A stretch of DNA of 12,014 nucleotides from an uncultured Candidatus Altimarinota bacterium (GCA_947311665.1 CAMZLA010000118.1:1-12014); one strand, 5' to 3'. Counted from the first letter of the stretch, positions 1 through 6,576 are shown. Notes: generated from the sequence alone by a model not told the origin. A program made the numbers and translations.

Positions 1-40
1 ATTTTGGATTTTTTATTCTATTTTTTTTAAGCCAAAATAT

Positions 41-592
41 TTACAATTTCATCATGCTTTCTTGTTTTGCTTTTACATGAGAATCAATTTCTTTATTGGC
101 AGCATCAACAGACTTTTGTAATTCTTTTTCTGCAGTTTTTTGCATATCTTCACTCAATTCATCATCATTTTTAATCATTTCCATAGCATCGTGTCGATGT
201 TTACGAATTGAAACTTTTGCCTCTTCTCCTTTTTTTGAAGCAACTTTTGTAAGTTCTGCTCGTCGTTCTTTTGTAAGTGGTGGAATATTTAATCGAACTC
301 CAACACCATCATTCATTGGTGCAAGATTTAATGAATGATCATCTGTTATTGCTTTTTCAATATTTGCCAATAATCCTTTATCCCAAGGAGAAATAAGAAT
401 TGTTTGCCCTCCTTCAATAGAAATGCTTGCAATTGCTTTCAAAGGCTGAACAGATCCATAGGAATCAATATGTAAATTTTCAACCAAGGCAGGAGAAGCA
501 ACCCCTGTTTGAAGTCCTTGAAATTCATCAAGTAAAAAATGTATTGTTTTTTTACTTCCTTCTTTAAAATTTTCAACTGCTATATGTGCCAT
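41..592 (-). CDS. frr: Ribosome recycling factor
   Basis: 183 aa, the usual RRF length (about 185). RRF acts with EF-G to split the post-termination 70S ribosome. Family features are visible along the protein: the N-terminal helix, then VENLHIDSYGS followed by QPL (strand region of domain II, about residues 38-51), IPPLTKERRAELTK (about 103-116) and the hinge/helix segment VSIRKHRHDA (127-136). R133 there aligns with the functionally critical Arg132 of E. coli RRF. The usual LRTGRASP motif at the end of the first helix is altered to LQTGVASP (27-34), losing two normally conserved arginines. The start is ATG at 590-592 behind an AT-only leader with no Shine-Dalgarno. The gene lies 26 nt downstream of the DsbA-like gene on the same strand, so the two are probably co-transcribed. 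The usual partners pyrH and tsf are not in the window. Family assignment is secure. Confidence 0.95.
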   Translation of the reverse strand: MAHIAVENFKEGSKKTIHFLLDEFQGLQTGVASPALVENLHIDSYGSVQPLKAIASISIEGGQTILISPWDKGLLANIEKAITDDHSLNLAPMNDGVGVRLNIPPLTKERRAELTKVASKKGEEAKVSIRKHRHDAMEMIKNDDELSEDMQKTAEKELQKSVDAANKEIDSHVKAKQESMMKL

Positions 593-618
593 AAATTATA
601 ATATTAAATTTTTTTATT

Positions 619-1251
619 CTATTTTTTTTCATTCAATCGTTTTTGAATTTCTGAGTAGAGTGTATCATAATCTCGTGATTTTTTATATTCTTCTCCATTG
701 ATATAAAGAGTTGGAGTTCCTCTTAATTTTCTATCATTCCCCTCTTTCTCATGAGCTTTTATAATAGATTTTGTTTTTTGTTCATCGAAACAAGAAGAAA
801 ACTTTTCTTCATCTATTTCCTGTTCTTTTGCCAATGATCGAAAAAAGTCGATAGAAAGTCTTTTTTCTACAAATGCTGCATTTATATATTTTTTTCGAGC
901 TTCTGTTCCTGCAATTTCTGAAACACATTCAGATGCAAGTGCTGCAGGAAAAGCAAAATCATGAATTTGCTCTAGTGGATAATGGTAGTATCGAAATTCA
1001 ACATTTGCATTTGAAGAAAAATCTTTTTCCAATTTTTCAAAAATAGGAGCAAACCCTTTACATGCAGGACATTCAATATCTGAAAATTCTTCAATAAGAA
1101 CTTTTTCACTATTTTTTGCTTGTTCCAAAGTATATGGAGTATTTTTTTCTGTAAGAGCGTAATTATTTTCTGTGTTTTCAGAAAAACAACCAGACAACAA
1201 CAGGAGAGACGATGTTCCTAAAAACAAAGCTGATGATTTTACGATATTCAT
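619..1251 (-). CDS. DsbA-like thiol:disulfide oxidoreductase lipoprotein (Thioredoxin_4 type)
   Basis: 210 aa from the chosen start. The protein begins with a lipoprotein signal: a short positive N-terminus, a hydrophobic stretch, and the lipobox LSGC with lipidated Cys22. A thioredoxin-fold domain follows, with redox motif CPAC (Cys61/Cys64) after EEFSDIE and a cis-proline in RGTPT (Pro180). Two extra cysteines in the helical insertion (109 and 154) could form a structural disulfide, as in actinobacterial DsbA. It should be anchored on the outer face of the membrane and oxidise or isomerise secreted proteins. The frame stays open upstream to ATG 1279-1281 and GTG 1285-1287. ATG 1249-1251 is preferred because it gives a normal lipoprotein signal and because the longer starts abut or lie inside the 28-bp palindrome. 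The stop is TAG. It is upstream of frr by 26 nt. Function by family; substrates unknown. Confidence 0.88.
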   Translation of the reverse strand: MNIVKSSALFLGTSSLLLLSGCFSENTENNYALTEKNTPYTLEQAKNSEKVLIEEFSDIECPACKGFAPIFEKLEKDFSSNANVEFRYYHYPLEQIHDFAFPAALASECVSEIAGTEARKKYINAAFVEKRLSIDFFRSLAKEQEIDEEKFSSCFDEQKTKSIIKAHEKEGNDRKLRGTPTLYINGEEYKKSRDYDTLYSEIQKRLNEKK

Positions 1252-1281
1252 AAAAATTAATATTAAAGTTTGTATATTCAT

Positions 1282-1309
1282 TATCACATTGAGTATACTA
1301 AATGTGATA
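1282..1309. promoter_or_regulatory. 28-bp near-perfect palindrome, candidate operator in a divergent gap
   Basis: The two 14-base halves pair at 13 of 14 positions; only the g1291/a1300 pair fails. The outer arms are TATCACATT and AATGTGATA and the centre is AGTATACT. The centre supplies a TATACT (-10-like) hexamer on each strand (plus 1294-1299; minus 1297-1292). It lies between the divergent DsbA-like gene (ATG at 1251) and the small membrane protein gene (ATG at 1383). Symmetry of this length fits a dimeric repressor site overlapping one or both promoters. The binding protein is unknown. Confidence 0.5.
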
Positions 1310-1382
1310 CAAATAGAATAGTATAAAAACTATAATTTTTATTATATAGTAATATCATACAAATATTTTTTTATTAAATAAT

Positions 1383-1820
1383 ATGAGCATAAAAAAAATT
1401 AAAGTAGAAGAAAATGAAGTAGAAGTTTTAAATTCTATAGAAAATAAAAAACCTAAAATAACAAAAATAAAAGCTGATGATAATTCTTCATCATATTCTT
1501 CAAATACATCGCATCAGGCTGGAGGAAATCCATTTGAAAAAATGTTTGAAGAAATGAAAAATAATGCAGGAGGAGAAATGAATAATAACCCAATGATGAA
1601 GATGATGGGAAATATTGGAGAAATAAAAAAAATAAAACCATATTTTTTCTTTTCTATTGTTTGTGGGATTATTGCTCTTTTTGCACTGCGAGAATATCTA
1701 GGAGTTGCAGCTATTTTCTTTGGTGCATTAGATTTATGGAAGGGTTCTTCACTAACAAAAACAGCGAGTTATTTTGGTATTTTTCTTGGTCTTATTGCTC
1801 TTATCTTATATTTTAAATAA
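1383..1820 (+). CDS. Small membrane protein with charged N-terminus, DUF4190-like
   Basis: 145 aa, function not recognised. Residues 1-35 are rich in Lys and Glu, 36-80 are low-complexity and polar (Ser, Asn, Met, Gly), and 86-144 hold three short hydrophobic segments: about 86-102 (PYFFFSIVCGIIALFAL), 106-119 and 128-144. The alternating small and aliphatic pattern with repeated G-I-I/L-A motifs resembles DUF4190-type membrane proteins, but this is a by-eye resemblance. The N-terminal half probably faces the cytoplasm. The start is ATG 1383 with an A/T leader and no Shine-Dalgarno; a TATAAT lies at 1331-1336. The glutaredoxin gene follows after 9 nt on the same strand, so the two are likely one transcript, though nothing links the protein to redox chemistry directly. 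Confidence 0.75.
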   Translation: MSIKKIKVEENEVEVLNSIENKKPKITKIKADDNSSSYSSNTSHQAGGNPFEKMFEEMKNNAGGEMNNNPMMKMMGNIGEIKKIKPYFFFSIVCGIIALFALREYLGVAAIFFGALDLWKGSSLTKTASYFGIFLGLIALILYFK

Positions 1821-1829
1821 AAAAAAATT

Positions 1830-2138
1830 ATGACAACTGATGAATTGAAAAAACTAACACAATTGGCAAAAGTAGTGGTATTTGGAAAAGGAGAAAAAAA
1901 TAAACCATATTGTGGATTTACAGCTAATATGCAAAATATTTTCGATGATGTTTTTCCAGAATATGAAATGGTAAATGTTTTGGGAAACAAAGAAGTGAGA
2001 AATGGAATGAAAGATTTTTCAGATTGGCCAACTTTTCCACAAATTTATATTCATGGTGAGTTTATTGGAGGAGGAGATATTATTACAGAAATGTATGAAG
2101 AAGGAGAACTGAAAGAATTGATAGATAGAAAAAAATAA
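1830..2138 (+). CDS. Monothiol glutaredoxin, Grx4/GrxD family
   Basis: 102 aa, a single glutaredoxin domain of normal size for the bacterial monothiol class. These proteins bind a glutathione-ligated [2Fe-2S] cluster and take part in Fe-S trafficking. Visible motifs are the active-site region FGKGEKNKPYCGFT (Lys20, Cys28), the WPTFPQIYIHGEFIGG segment (66-81, with the cis-Pro of TFP and glutathione-contact residues), then GDII and EMYEEGEL at the C-terminus. Two positions differ from the common form: CGFT replaces CGFS, and GGGDI replaces the GGCDI seen in E. coli GrxD. The cluster-ligand cysteine is retained. It starts 9 nt after the upstream membrane protein gene and ends convergently with the methyltransferase gene. 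Family call is strong; whether the host makes glutathione cannot be judged from this window. Confidence 0.9.
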   Translation: MTTDELKKLTQLAKVVVFGKGEKNKPYCGFTANMQNIFDDVFPEYEMVNVLGNKEVRNGMKDFSDWPTFPQIYIHGEFIGGGDIITEMYEEGELKELIDRKK

Positions 2139-2144
2139 AATATA

Positions 2145-2174
2145 ATAGAGAGATGTATTACCATTTTTCTCTAT
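2145..2174 (-). terminator. Probable terminator between convergent genes
   Basis: Arms ATAGAGA (2145-2151) and TCTCTAT (2168-2174) form a 7-bp stem, extendable by a G-T and an A-T pair, around a roughly 12-16 nt loop. Read on the minus strand the stem is followed by a T-rich tract (positions 2144 down to about 2127), as expected for termination of the methyltransferase transcript. It may also serve the glutaredoxin transcript, but the plus-strand side has no clean T run. Confidence 0.4.
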
Positions 2175-2190
2175 GATGAAATTTATAAAT

Positions 2191-2730
2191 TTATATTTCA
2201 TATACCAAAACTCTACCCTGCAGAGAAGATATTTTTATCTCTTGAATAGGTTTTATATTTGGGAAAGAAAATCCATTAGAAATTATTTTACATCCTTTTT
2301 TCAGGGTAGGAATTTTTTCTTGTTCAAATTTTTTCATCATTTTTGGTAATAAATAAAGAAAAATAACATCTGCATTTTCCAAATTTTCATCCCATAACGA
2401 TTTATGCTTTATTTCTCCTGATGAATGAGTAAAAAATTTTCGTGCAAGAGCAAGAAAATAAACAGGATAAGAAATTTCTAACCCAATAGCATTTGCTTTT
2501 TTTTCACTTGCAGCAAAAACAAGTCGTCCATCTCCACAGCCTAAATCATAAATATTTTTATTTTTCATATTTCCTGCGAGTTCCATCATTTTTTCCATTA
2601 TTTTTTTTCGAGTAGGAACAAAAGGAGCTCCATAGAGAGCTCCTTTAAAAAAAGAAAATATTCCAATAGCAAGAAAAATATTTATTACTATTATGATTGC
2701 TATAATGAAATAAAAGAAAAAGTAAAACAT
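2191..2730 (-). CDS. Membrane-anchored class I SAM methyltransferase, FAM173/ATPSC-KMT-like
   Basis: 179 aa. An N-terminal transmembrane helix (about residues 3-28, almost entirely Phe/Ile) precedes a short class I methyltransferase fold. The pre-fold motif GAPFVPT (34-40) leads into the SAM-binding motif I, YDLGCGDGR (61-69), with the acidic motif II residue at Glu85 (GLEIS). A later LYLLP (125-129) sits where the catalytic motif of this group lies. One N-terminal TM, a PFVPT-type motif and a compact domain match the layout of the FAM173/ATPSC lysine methyltransferases and their archaeal relatives. The bacterial members' substrate is not known to me, so lysine methylation is only a suggestion. 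The gene follows glutamate dehydrogenase by 30 nt on the same strand, probably as one operon. Codons 29-37 contain a strong hairpin (2621-2646). Confidence 0.8.
   Translation of the reverse strand: MFYFFFYFIIAIIIVINIFLAIGIFSFFKGALYGAPFVPTRKKIMEKMMELAGNMKNKNIYDLGCGDGRLVFAASEKKANAIGLEISYPVYFLALARKFFTHSSGEIKHKSLWDENLENADVIFLYLLPKMMKKFEQEKIPTLKKGCKIISNGFSFPNIKPIQEIKISSLQGRVLVYEI
2621..2646 (-). other. Perfect 10-bp hairpin inside the methyltransferase gene
   Basis: AAAGGAGCTC (2621-2630) and GAGCTCCTTT (2637-2646) are exact inverted repeats around a 6-nt loop. They cover codons 29-37, about 85-110 nt into the methyltransferase gene. On the coding strand the stem is followed by T residues, giving a terminator-like shape. 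The stem is clearly more GC-rich than its surroundings. Confidence 0.45.
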
Positions 2731-2760
2731 AAAGTAAAAAGTAATATAAAACTTATATTT

Positions 2761-4035
2761 TTATATTCGACCTCTCAATTCCATTGCTTTTACAATTCGT
2801 TCAACCGCAAGAACAAATGCTGATTTTCTTAGTGTTATTTTTTTCTGTGTAGAAAAATTTAATATATCAGAAAATGCTCCAAGCATAATTTCTTTTAGTC
2901 GAGACTGAACTTCTTCCTCTTTCCAATAAAAATTTTGAATATTTTGAACCAATTCAAAATATGAAACAGTTACTCCTCCTGCATTTGCCAACACATCAGG
3001 AATAACTATTACATTATTTTTCTCAAAAATATCATCAGCTTCTGGAGTAAGAGGTCCATTTGCCAATTCAAGAATAATTGATGCTTTAATATTCTCAGCA
3101 TTTTCATCAGTAATAACACCATCTAAAGCAGCTGGAATTAAAATATCACATTCACATTCCAACAATTCTTCATTGGTAATAACTTTTACTCCATCAGACA
3201 TTAGTTTTTCTGAATCACAAACTTCACCTTCACAATAAATATTTTTCAAACTCCCCTTTTCCAATTTTTTAGAATGAACCAATTGTGGATCTAAACCATT
3301 TTTTGAATATAATGCTCCTTTAGAATCGGAAACAGCAACAATTTTAAAACCATGAGAATGTAAAATATTTGCTGCATGATACCCCGCATTTCCAAATCCT
3401 TGAATAGCAACTGTTAAGTCTTCTGGATTTTTTCCAATACGAGCAATATAATCGAGTAAAATATAGACTCCTCCTTGTGCCGTCGCAGTTCCTCGCCCCA
3501 ATGAACCTCCAAGTTCTAAAGGTTTTCCAGTAATAACTCCAGAAAGACTTTTTCCTTTTATTTTTTCATATTCATCAAGCATATATCCCATTATTTGAGG
3601 AGTTGTATATACATCTGGAGCAGGAATATCTTGTCGTGGACCGATGAATGGAGCCATTTTTTGAACCCATGCTCGAGAAATTTCTTGAATTTCATCAGCA
3701 TTCAGTTCTTTTGGATTACATTGAATGCCTCCTTTTCCTCCTCCCAAAGGGATATTTACAACTGCACATTTAATTGCCATCAAAGCAGCTAAAGCTTTTA
3801 CTTCTTGAATATCTGCTTCTGGATGAAATCGAATACCTCCTTTATATGGACCTCGTGCATTATTAAATTGAACTCTATAAGCATTAAATTTCTTTCCATT
3901 AGAAATTTCAATTTCATATTGATGAATATTTTGTGGTTCTTGCAGTTTTTCTAAAATAGAAGAAGATAAATTGAGAATTTTTGCACTTTCTGACAATATT
4001 TCTAAATAATTTTTAAAAGGTGATTTTTTTGACAT
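2761..4035 (-). CDS. gdhA: Glutamate dehydrogenase (Glu/Leu/Phe/Val dehydrogenase family)
   Basis: 424 aa, the normal length for the hexameric enzyme. It catalyses reversible oxidative deamination of glutamate to 2-oxoglutarate and ammonia in the cytoplasm. The N-terminal catalytic domain contains GPYKGGIRFHP (62-72, substrate Lys65), VNIPLGGGKGGI (93-104, catalytic Lys101) and IPAPDV (137-142, Asp141). The Rossmann domain has GFGNAG (213-218) with Asp236 at the end of the second strand, which suggests NAD rather than NADP. Downstream, ELANGPLT (323-330) and PDVLANAGGVTVSYFE (346-361) are conserved. ATG 4033-4035 is the natural start (MSKKSPFKNYLE). The methyltransferase gene follows by 30 nt. 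The 218-nt upstream region holds the rpsA terminator and probably its own promoter. A relative acting on other amino acids cannot be excluded, but the motifs fit glutamate best. Confidence 0.93.
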   Translation of the reverse strand: MSKKSPFKNYLEILSESAKILNLSSSILEKLQEPQNIHQYEIEISNGKKFNAYRVQFNNARGPYKGGIRFHPEADIQEVKALAALMAIKCAVVNIPLGGGKGGIQCNPKELNADEIQEISRAWVQKMAPFIGPRQDIPAPDVYTTPQIMGYMLDEYEKIKGKSLSGVITGKPLELGGSLGRGTATAQGGVYILLDYIARIGKNPEDLTVAIQGFGNAGYHAANILHSHGFKIVAVSDSKGALYSKNGLDPQLVHSKKLEKGSLKNIYCEGEVCDSEKLMSDGVKVITNEELLECECDILIPAALDGVITDENAENIKASIILELANGPLTPEADDIFEKNNVIVIPDVLANAGGVTVSYFELVQNIQNFYWKEEEVQSRLKEIMLGAFSDILNFSTQKKITLRKSAFVLAVERIVKAMELRGRI

Positions 4036-4128
4036 AAAAACAATGGGTAAAAAAATTTTTCCTACATTACAACTTTTAAGAAATTTAGAAAAGAGAATTT
4101 TATTGTTAATACAATATATATTTTCTAA

Positions 4129-4160
4129 TAAAAAAAGAGAACCTTTTTAAAGGTTCTCTT
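4129..4160 (-). terminator. Rho-independent terminator of rpsA
   Basis: A 12-bp stem (arms 4135-4146 and 4149-4160, containing AGAGAACC and GGTTCTCT) closes with almost no loop. On the minus strand it is followed by seven T residues (4136-4130, partly overlapping the stem base) and further AT sequence. It lies about 95 nt beyond the rpsA stop and upstream of the gdhA start, so it should separate the two same-strand units. Confidence 0.75.
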
Positions 4161-4203
4161 CTCTTATTTCTCTTATTTCTCTTATTTCTCTTATTTCTCT
4201 TTT
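4161..4203. repeat. 9-bp tandem repeat, four perfect copies
   Basis: CTCTTATTT is repeated exactly four times at 4161-4196 and then begins a degenerate fifth copy. It abuts the terminator stem, whose arm also ends in CTCTT. It lies in the 3' untranslated region of rpsA, where the minus-strand RNA would read AAAUAAGAG repeats. Copy number is likely to vary between strains through slippage. Confidence 0.8.
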
Positions 4204-4253
4204 CTTATTTTTTACTTTATGTTTCTTGTTTCTTTTAATAATTGAAAAAAATA

Positions 4254-5450
4254 TTAATCTTCTTTCTTTTCTTCAGTTTCTTCAGTTTTTTCAGTTTTTT
4301 CTTCAACTTCTTTTGTTTCAGATTTTTTTTCAACTGGAGTTTCTTTTTTTTCTTCTTTTCCTTTTGGTTCTTTAAAAGTTAATCGAAGAGAGTGATCTTT
4401 TTCATTAATTTCAAGAATTGTTACTTTTACATCATCTCCATCAGATAATTTTTCAAGTTCTCCTGGTGCCATTTGCGACCGATGAACAAGTCCTGTTACA
4501 TTGGGTGCAAGATTAATAAATGCTCCAAATTCTACTACTTTTCCAATATTTCCTGTCGATTGAGTTCCCACTCCAAATGCTTTCACTGCTTCAATCCAAG
4601 GATCTTGAGTTAATCGTTTAATAGAAAGAGAGATTTTTTCTCCATCAATTCCAATAAGCATTGCTTCAACTTCTTGTCCTACTTTAAGAATTTCTCCTGG
4701 AGTTTTAATGTGTCCCCAAGAAATTTCTGAAATATGAACAAGACCTTCCAATGAACCAAATGTCATAAAGGCTCCAAATTTTACAAGTCCGTGAATTGTT
4801 CCTTTCACTGTCGAACCAAGTTCTAAATTTTTCAATTCTTCTACTCGTGTTTTTTGCATTGCTTCTCGTTCTGAAACAACTAATTTTCGAGATTCTTCGT
4901 TTATTGTAATAACACAAACAGTAAATTTTTGTCCAATAAACGATTGAAGATGATCTAAAATTGCTTGTGCATTTGCTCCATCTACACGAGGATAATGAGC
5001 CGGTGCCAATTGAGAAACAGGAAGAAATGCTTTCACTCCCATTGCATCAACCATCAATCCTCCTTTATTTGCTTCTCGAGCAACAACTTCAATAGTTTCT
5101 TTGTTTTCTTTCATTTCTAAGAAAAGATCCCAAGCTCGCATTTGTGCTGCTTTTCGAAAAGAAAGAACAACCATTCCTTCTTCGTTTTCATCTTCTAGAA
5201 TAAAAACCATTACTTCAGAACCCAATTCTAAACCTTTAACAGTATTAAAAGCATCAGTAAGTTCTTTTCCAGAAACAATTCCTGTTGTTGTTCCTCCTAA
5301 ATCAACCATCACTTTTCCTTGCTCAATTGCAATAACTCGCCCAGGAACAACGTTTCCAGGTTCTAAAGTAATAGCTTGTGGTCCTGCTTGAAAAATTTCT
5401 TCGAGCATTTTGTCTGCATCGTGCAAGACAGTAGTTTGAATATCAGCCAT
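4254..5450 (-). CDS. rpsA: 30S ribosomal protein S1 (four S1 domains)
   Basis: 398 aa. It binds mRNA on the 30S subunit through repeated S1 (OB-fold) domains. I see four: about residues 30-100 (PGNVVPGRVIAIEQGKVMVD), 118-197 (divergent), 210-280 (LGSTVKGTIHGLVKFGAF and GLVHISEISWGHI, the most canonical) and 293-360 (GKVVEFGAFINLAPNVTGLVH). Residues 361-398 are a low-complexity Glu/Lys/Thr tail. Four domains match the shorter S1 forms of many non-proteobacterial lineages, against six in E. coli. The frame is open back to TTG 5544-5546, but ATG 5448-5450 is chosen: the protein begins MADIQTTVL, the extra residues resemble no S1, and the promoter would start transcription near 5543. With no Shine-Dalgarno in this region, S1-dependent or leader-structure-based initiation may matter more here. 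It is transcribed alone and ends in its own terminator. Confidence 0.92.
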   Translation of the reverse strand: MADIQTTVLHDADKMLEEIFQAGPQAITLEPGNVVPGRVIAIEQGKVMVDLGGTTTGIVSGKELTDAFNTVKGLELGSEVMVFILEDENEEGMVVLSFRKAAQMRAWDLFLEMKENKETIEVVAREANKGGLMVDAMGVKAFLPVSQLAPAHYPRVDGANAQAILDHLQSFIGQKFTVCVITINEESRKLVVSEREAMQKTRVEELKNLELGSTVKGTIHGLVKFGAFMTFGSLEGLVHISEISWGHIKTPGEILKVGQEVEAMLIGIDGEKISLSIKRLTQDPWIEAVKAFGVGTQSTGNIGKVVEFGAFINLAPNVTGLVHRSQMAPGELEKLSDGDDVKVTILEINEKDHSLRLTFKEPKGKEEKKETPVEKKSETKEVEEKTEKTEETEEKKED

Positions 5451-5549
5451 AAAAATATGTGGGTGTGACGCTAAAAAAATAAATATAACTATTGCTGATG
5501 AAAATAATTTTTGGTCACAAAAAAAGAATAAATCAACGATAGCCAAAGC

Positions 5550-5579
5550 AATATATCATGATTTTTTAATAAATGACAA
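5550..5579 (-). promoter_or_regulatory. Probable sigma-70-type promoter of rpsA
   Basis: On the minus strand, TTGTCA (5579-5574) is separated by 18 nt from TATATT (5555-5550). This predicts a start site near 5543 and a leader of about 90 nt before the rpsA ATG. It is the clearest -35/-10 pair in the window. Within the leader, TGTGAC (5464-5469) and GTCACA (5514-5519) could pair across 44 nt. Confidence 0.5.
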
Positions 5580-5650
5580 GAAAATCATTTTGTTTTTTTC
5601 AAAAATAGTATATTATTTTTATAAAAAATTATATTTTAAACAAAAATTTT

Positions 5651-5959
5651 ATGGTAACACTAGTTGTAAAGGACTCTTCTGATGAAATAATCTTTGAGCA
5701 AAAATTGGAAGGAGGTCAAAATTTCCTTGATGAATGTGCAGAAAATGATGTAGATCTTCCTTTTTCTTGTCATGCTGGAGCATGTATGAGTTGTGCCGCA
5801 CAAATAACAGCAGGAATGGAACATGTGAACTCTACTTTAGATGGAGATCAATATATTGAAACCGATGAAGATGTTGTATTAACTTGTGTTGCAGGACCAA
5901 AACAAGAATCAATTGATAGTAAAGAAGATTATAAAATTGAATTTACAATGATGATGTAA
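5651..5959 (+). CDS. [2Fe-2S] ferredoxin, plant/cyanobacterial type
   Basis: 102 aa, one ferredoxin domain. The four cluster ligands are plain: Cys40, Cys45, Cys48 (SCHAGACMSC) and Cys79 (LTCVAG), in the C-x4-C-x2-C-x30-C spacing of plant-type [2Fe-2S] ferredoxins. Cys29 is an additional non-ligand cysteine. The chain is acidic, as expected of a soluble electron carrier. The C-terminus is extended by an acidic KEDYKIEF-type tail. Its redox partners are unknown; no ferredoxin reductase is in the window. The stop codon overlaps the rlmE start by one base (TAATG at 5957-5961), so translation of the two is probably coupled. The leader has no Shine-Dalgarno. Divergent from rpsA across 200 nt. Confidence 0.93.
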   Translation: MVTLVVKDSSDEIIFEQKLEGGQNFLDECAENDVDLPFSCHAGACMSCAAQITAGMEHVNSTLDGDQYIETDEDVVLTCVAGPKQESIDSKEDYKIEFTMMM

Positions 5960-6576
5960 TGCCAAAACACTACAACCCAAACGATACATATTTTCGGCAA
6001 GCACAGAAACAGGGATATAGAGCCAGAAGTGCGTTTAAATTGAAAGAAATTTTAAAAAAATTTCCGACTCTTTTAACAAAACGAAAATCTAATATTCTTG
6101 ATGCTGGTGCTTGCCCAGGAAGTTTCTTGCAAGTTTTGGGAGAAGAAAGTCGTGGAGGAAAAATTTGTGGTGTCGATTTACAAAAAATAAAACCATTACC
6201 AAAAAACTACCCAGCAGAACTCTGCCTCATTCAAGGAGATATGTTTGACACAGAAACAGAAGAAGCTATTTTAGGTTTTTTTGGAGATAAAAAAGCCGAT
6301 CTCATCACATCAGATATGGCACCAAAAACTTCTGGAATTAAATCTGTAGATCAATGGAGAAGTATTGAATTGAATCAACGAGTGCTAGAAATTTGTGAAT
6401 CATTATTGAAATATAATGGGAATTTAGTAACAAAAATTTTTAAAGGAGAAGATTTTGAAGAGTTTTGGGTTGATGAATTTCGAGATAGATTTGAAAAAGC
6501 AAAAACTTTCAAACCTCGAGCATGCAGAGATAGAAGTGTAGAAATGTTTCTTATTGGAATTGGCTGGAAAGGATAA
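5959..6576 (+). CDS. rlmE: 23S rRNA (uridine-2'-O)-methyltransferase RlmE/FtsJ
   Basis: 205 aa, the usual length for RlmE (about 209 in E. coli). It methylates the 2'-O of U2552 in the A-loop of 23S rRNA, a late step of 50S assembly. The K-D-K-E catalytic tetrad is complete: Lys27 in YRARSAFKL, Asp119 in SDMAP, Lys159 in LVTKIF and Glu195 in RSVEMFL. The SAM motif reads DAGACPGSF (48-56), a small variant of the usual DLGAAPGGW. The start ATG overlaps the ferredoxin stop by one base. Pairing with a ferredoxin is unusual, since E. coli rlmE neighbours ftsH. It ends in GGA TAA TAA, followed by three A-rich 8-bp units (6577-6602). Confidence 0.93.
   Translation: MPKHYNPNDTYFRQAQKQGYRARSAFKLKEILKKFPTLLTKRKSNILDAGACPGSFLQVLGEESRGGKICGVDLQKIKPLPKNYPAELCLIQGDMFDTETEEAILGFFGDKKADLITSDMAPKTSGIKSVDQWRSIELNQRVLEICESLLKYNGNLVTKIFKGEDFEEFWVDEFRDRFEKAKTFKPRACRDRSVEMFLIGIGWKG

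Noticed and set aside
9..629. An exact 20-nt T-rich repeat at 9-28 and 610-629, possibly a duplicated terminator or promoter.
   Set aside because: It is low-complexity A/T sequence with no hairpin, and one copy includes the DsbA-like gene's stop codon. Chance is the simpler explanation in this composition.
1252..1287. A longer DsbA-like protein from GTG 1285-1287 or ATG 1279-1281.
   Set aside because: The start at 1251 gives a textbook lipoprotein signal, and the longer versions run up to or into the palindrome. ATG 1279-1281 cannot be formally excluded.
5101..5391. Open frames antisense to rpsA, gdhA, pgk and other genes.
   Set aside because: They run opposite well-conserved coding sequence, show no domain-like composition and are explained by low stop frequency on the complementary strand.
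5464..5519. TGTGAC/GTCACA arms in the rpsA leader as an autoregulatory hairpin or riboswitch.
   Set aside because: Only six base pairs across a 44-nt AT-rich loop; no known leader motif is recognisable.
5451..5546. A 32-residue N-terminal extension of ribosomal protein S1 from a TTG codon.
   Set aside because: The extension is hydrophobic and unlike any S1. The likely promoter (5579-5550) would start transcription at about 5543, downstream of that codon, and MADIQTTVL is a natural N-terminus.
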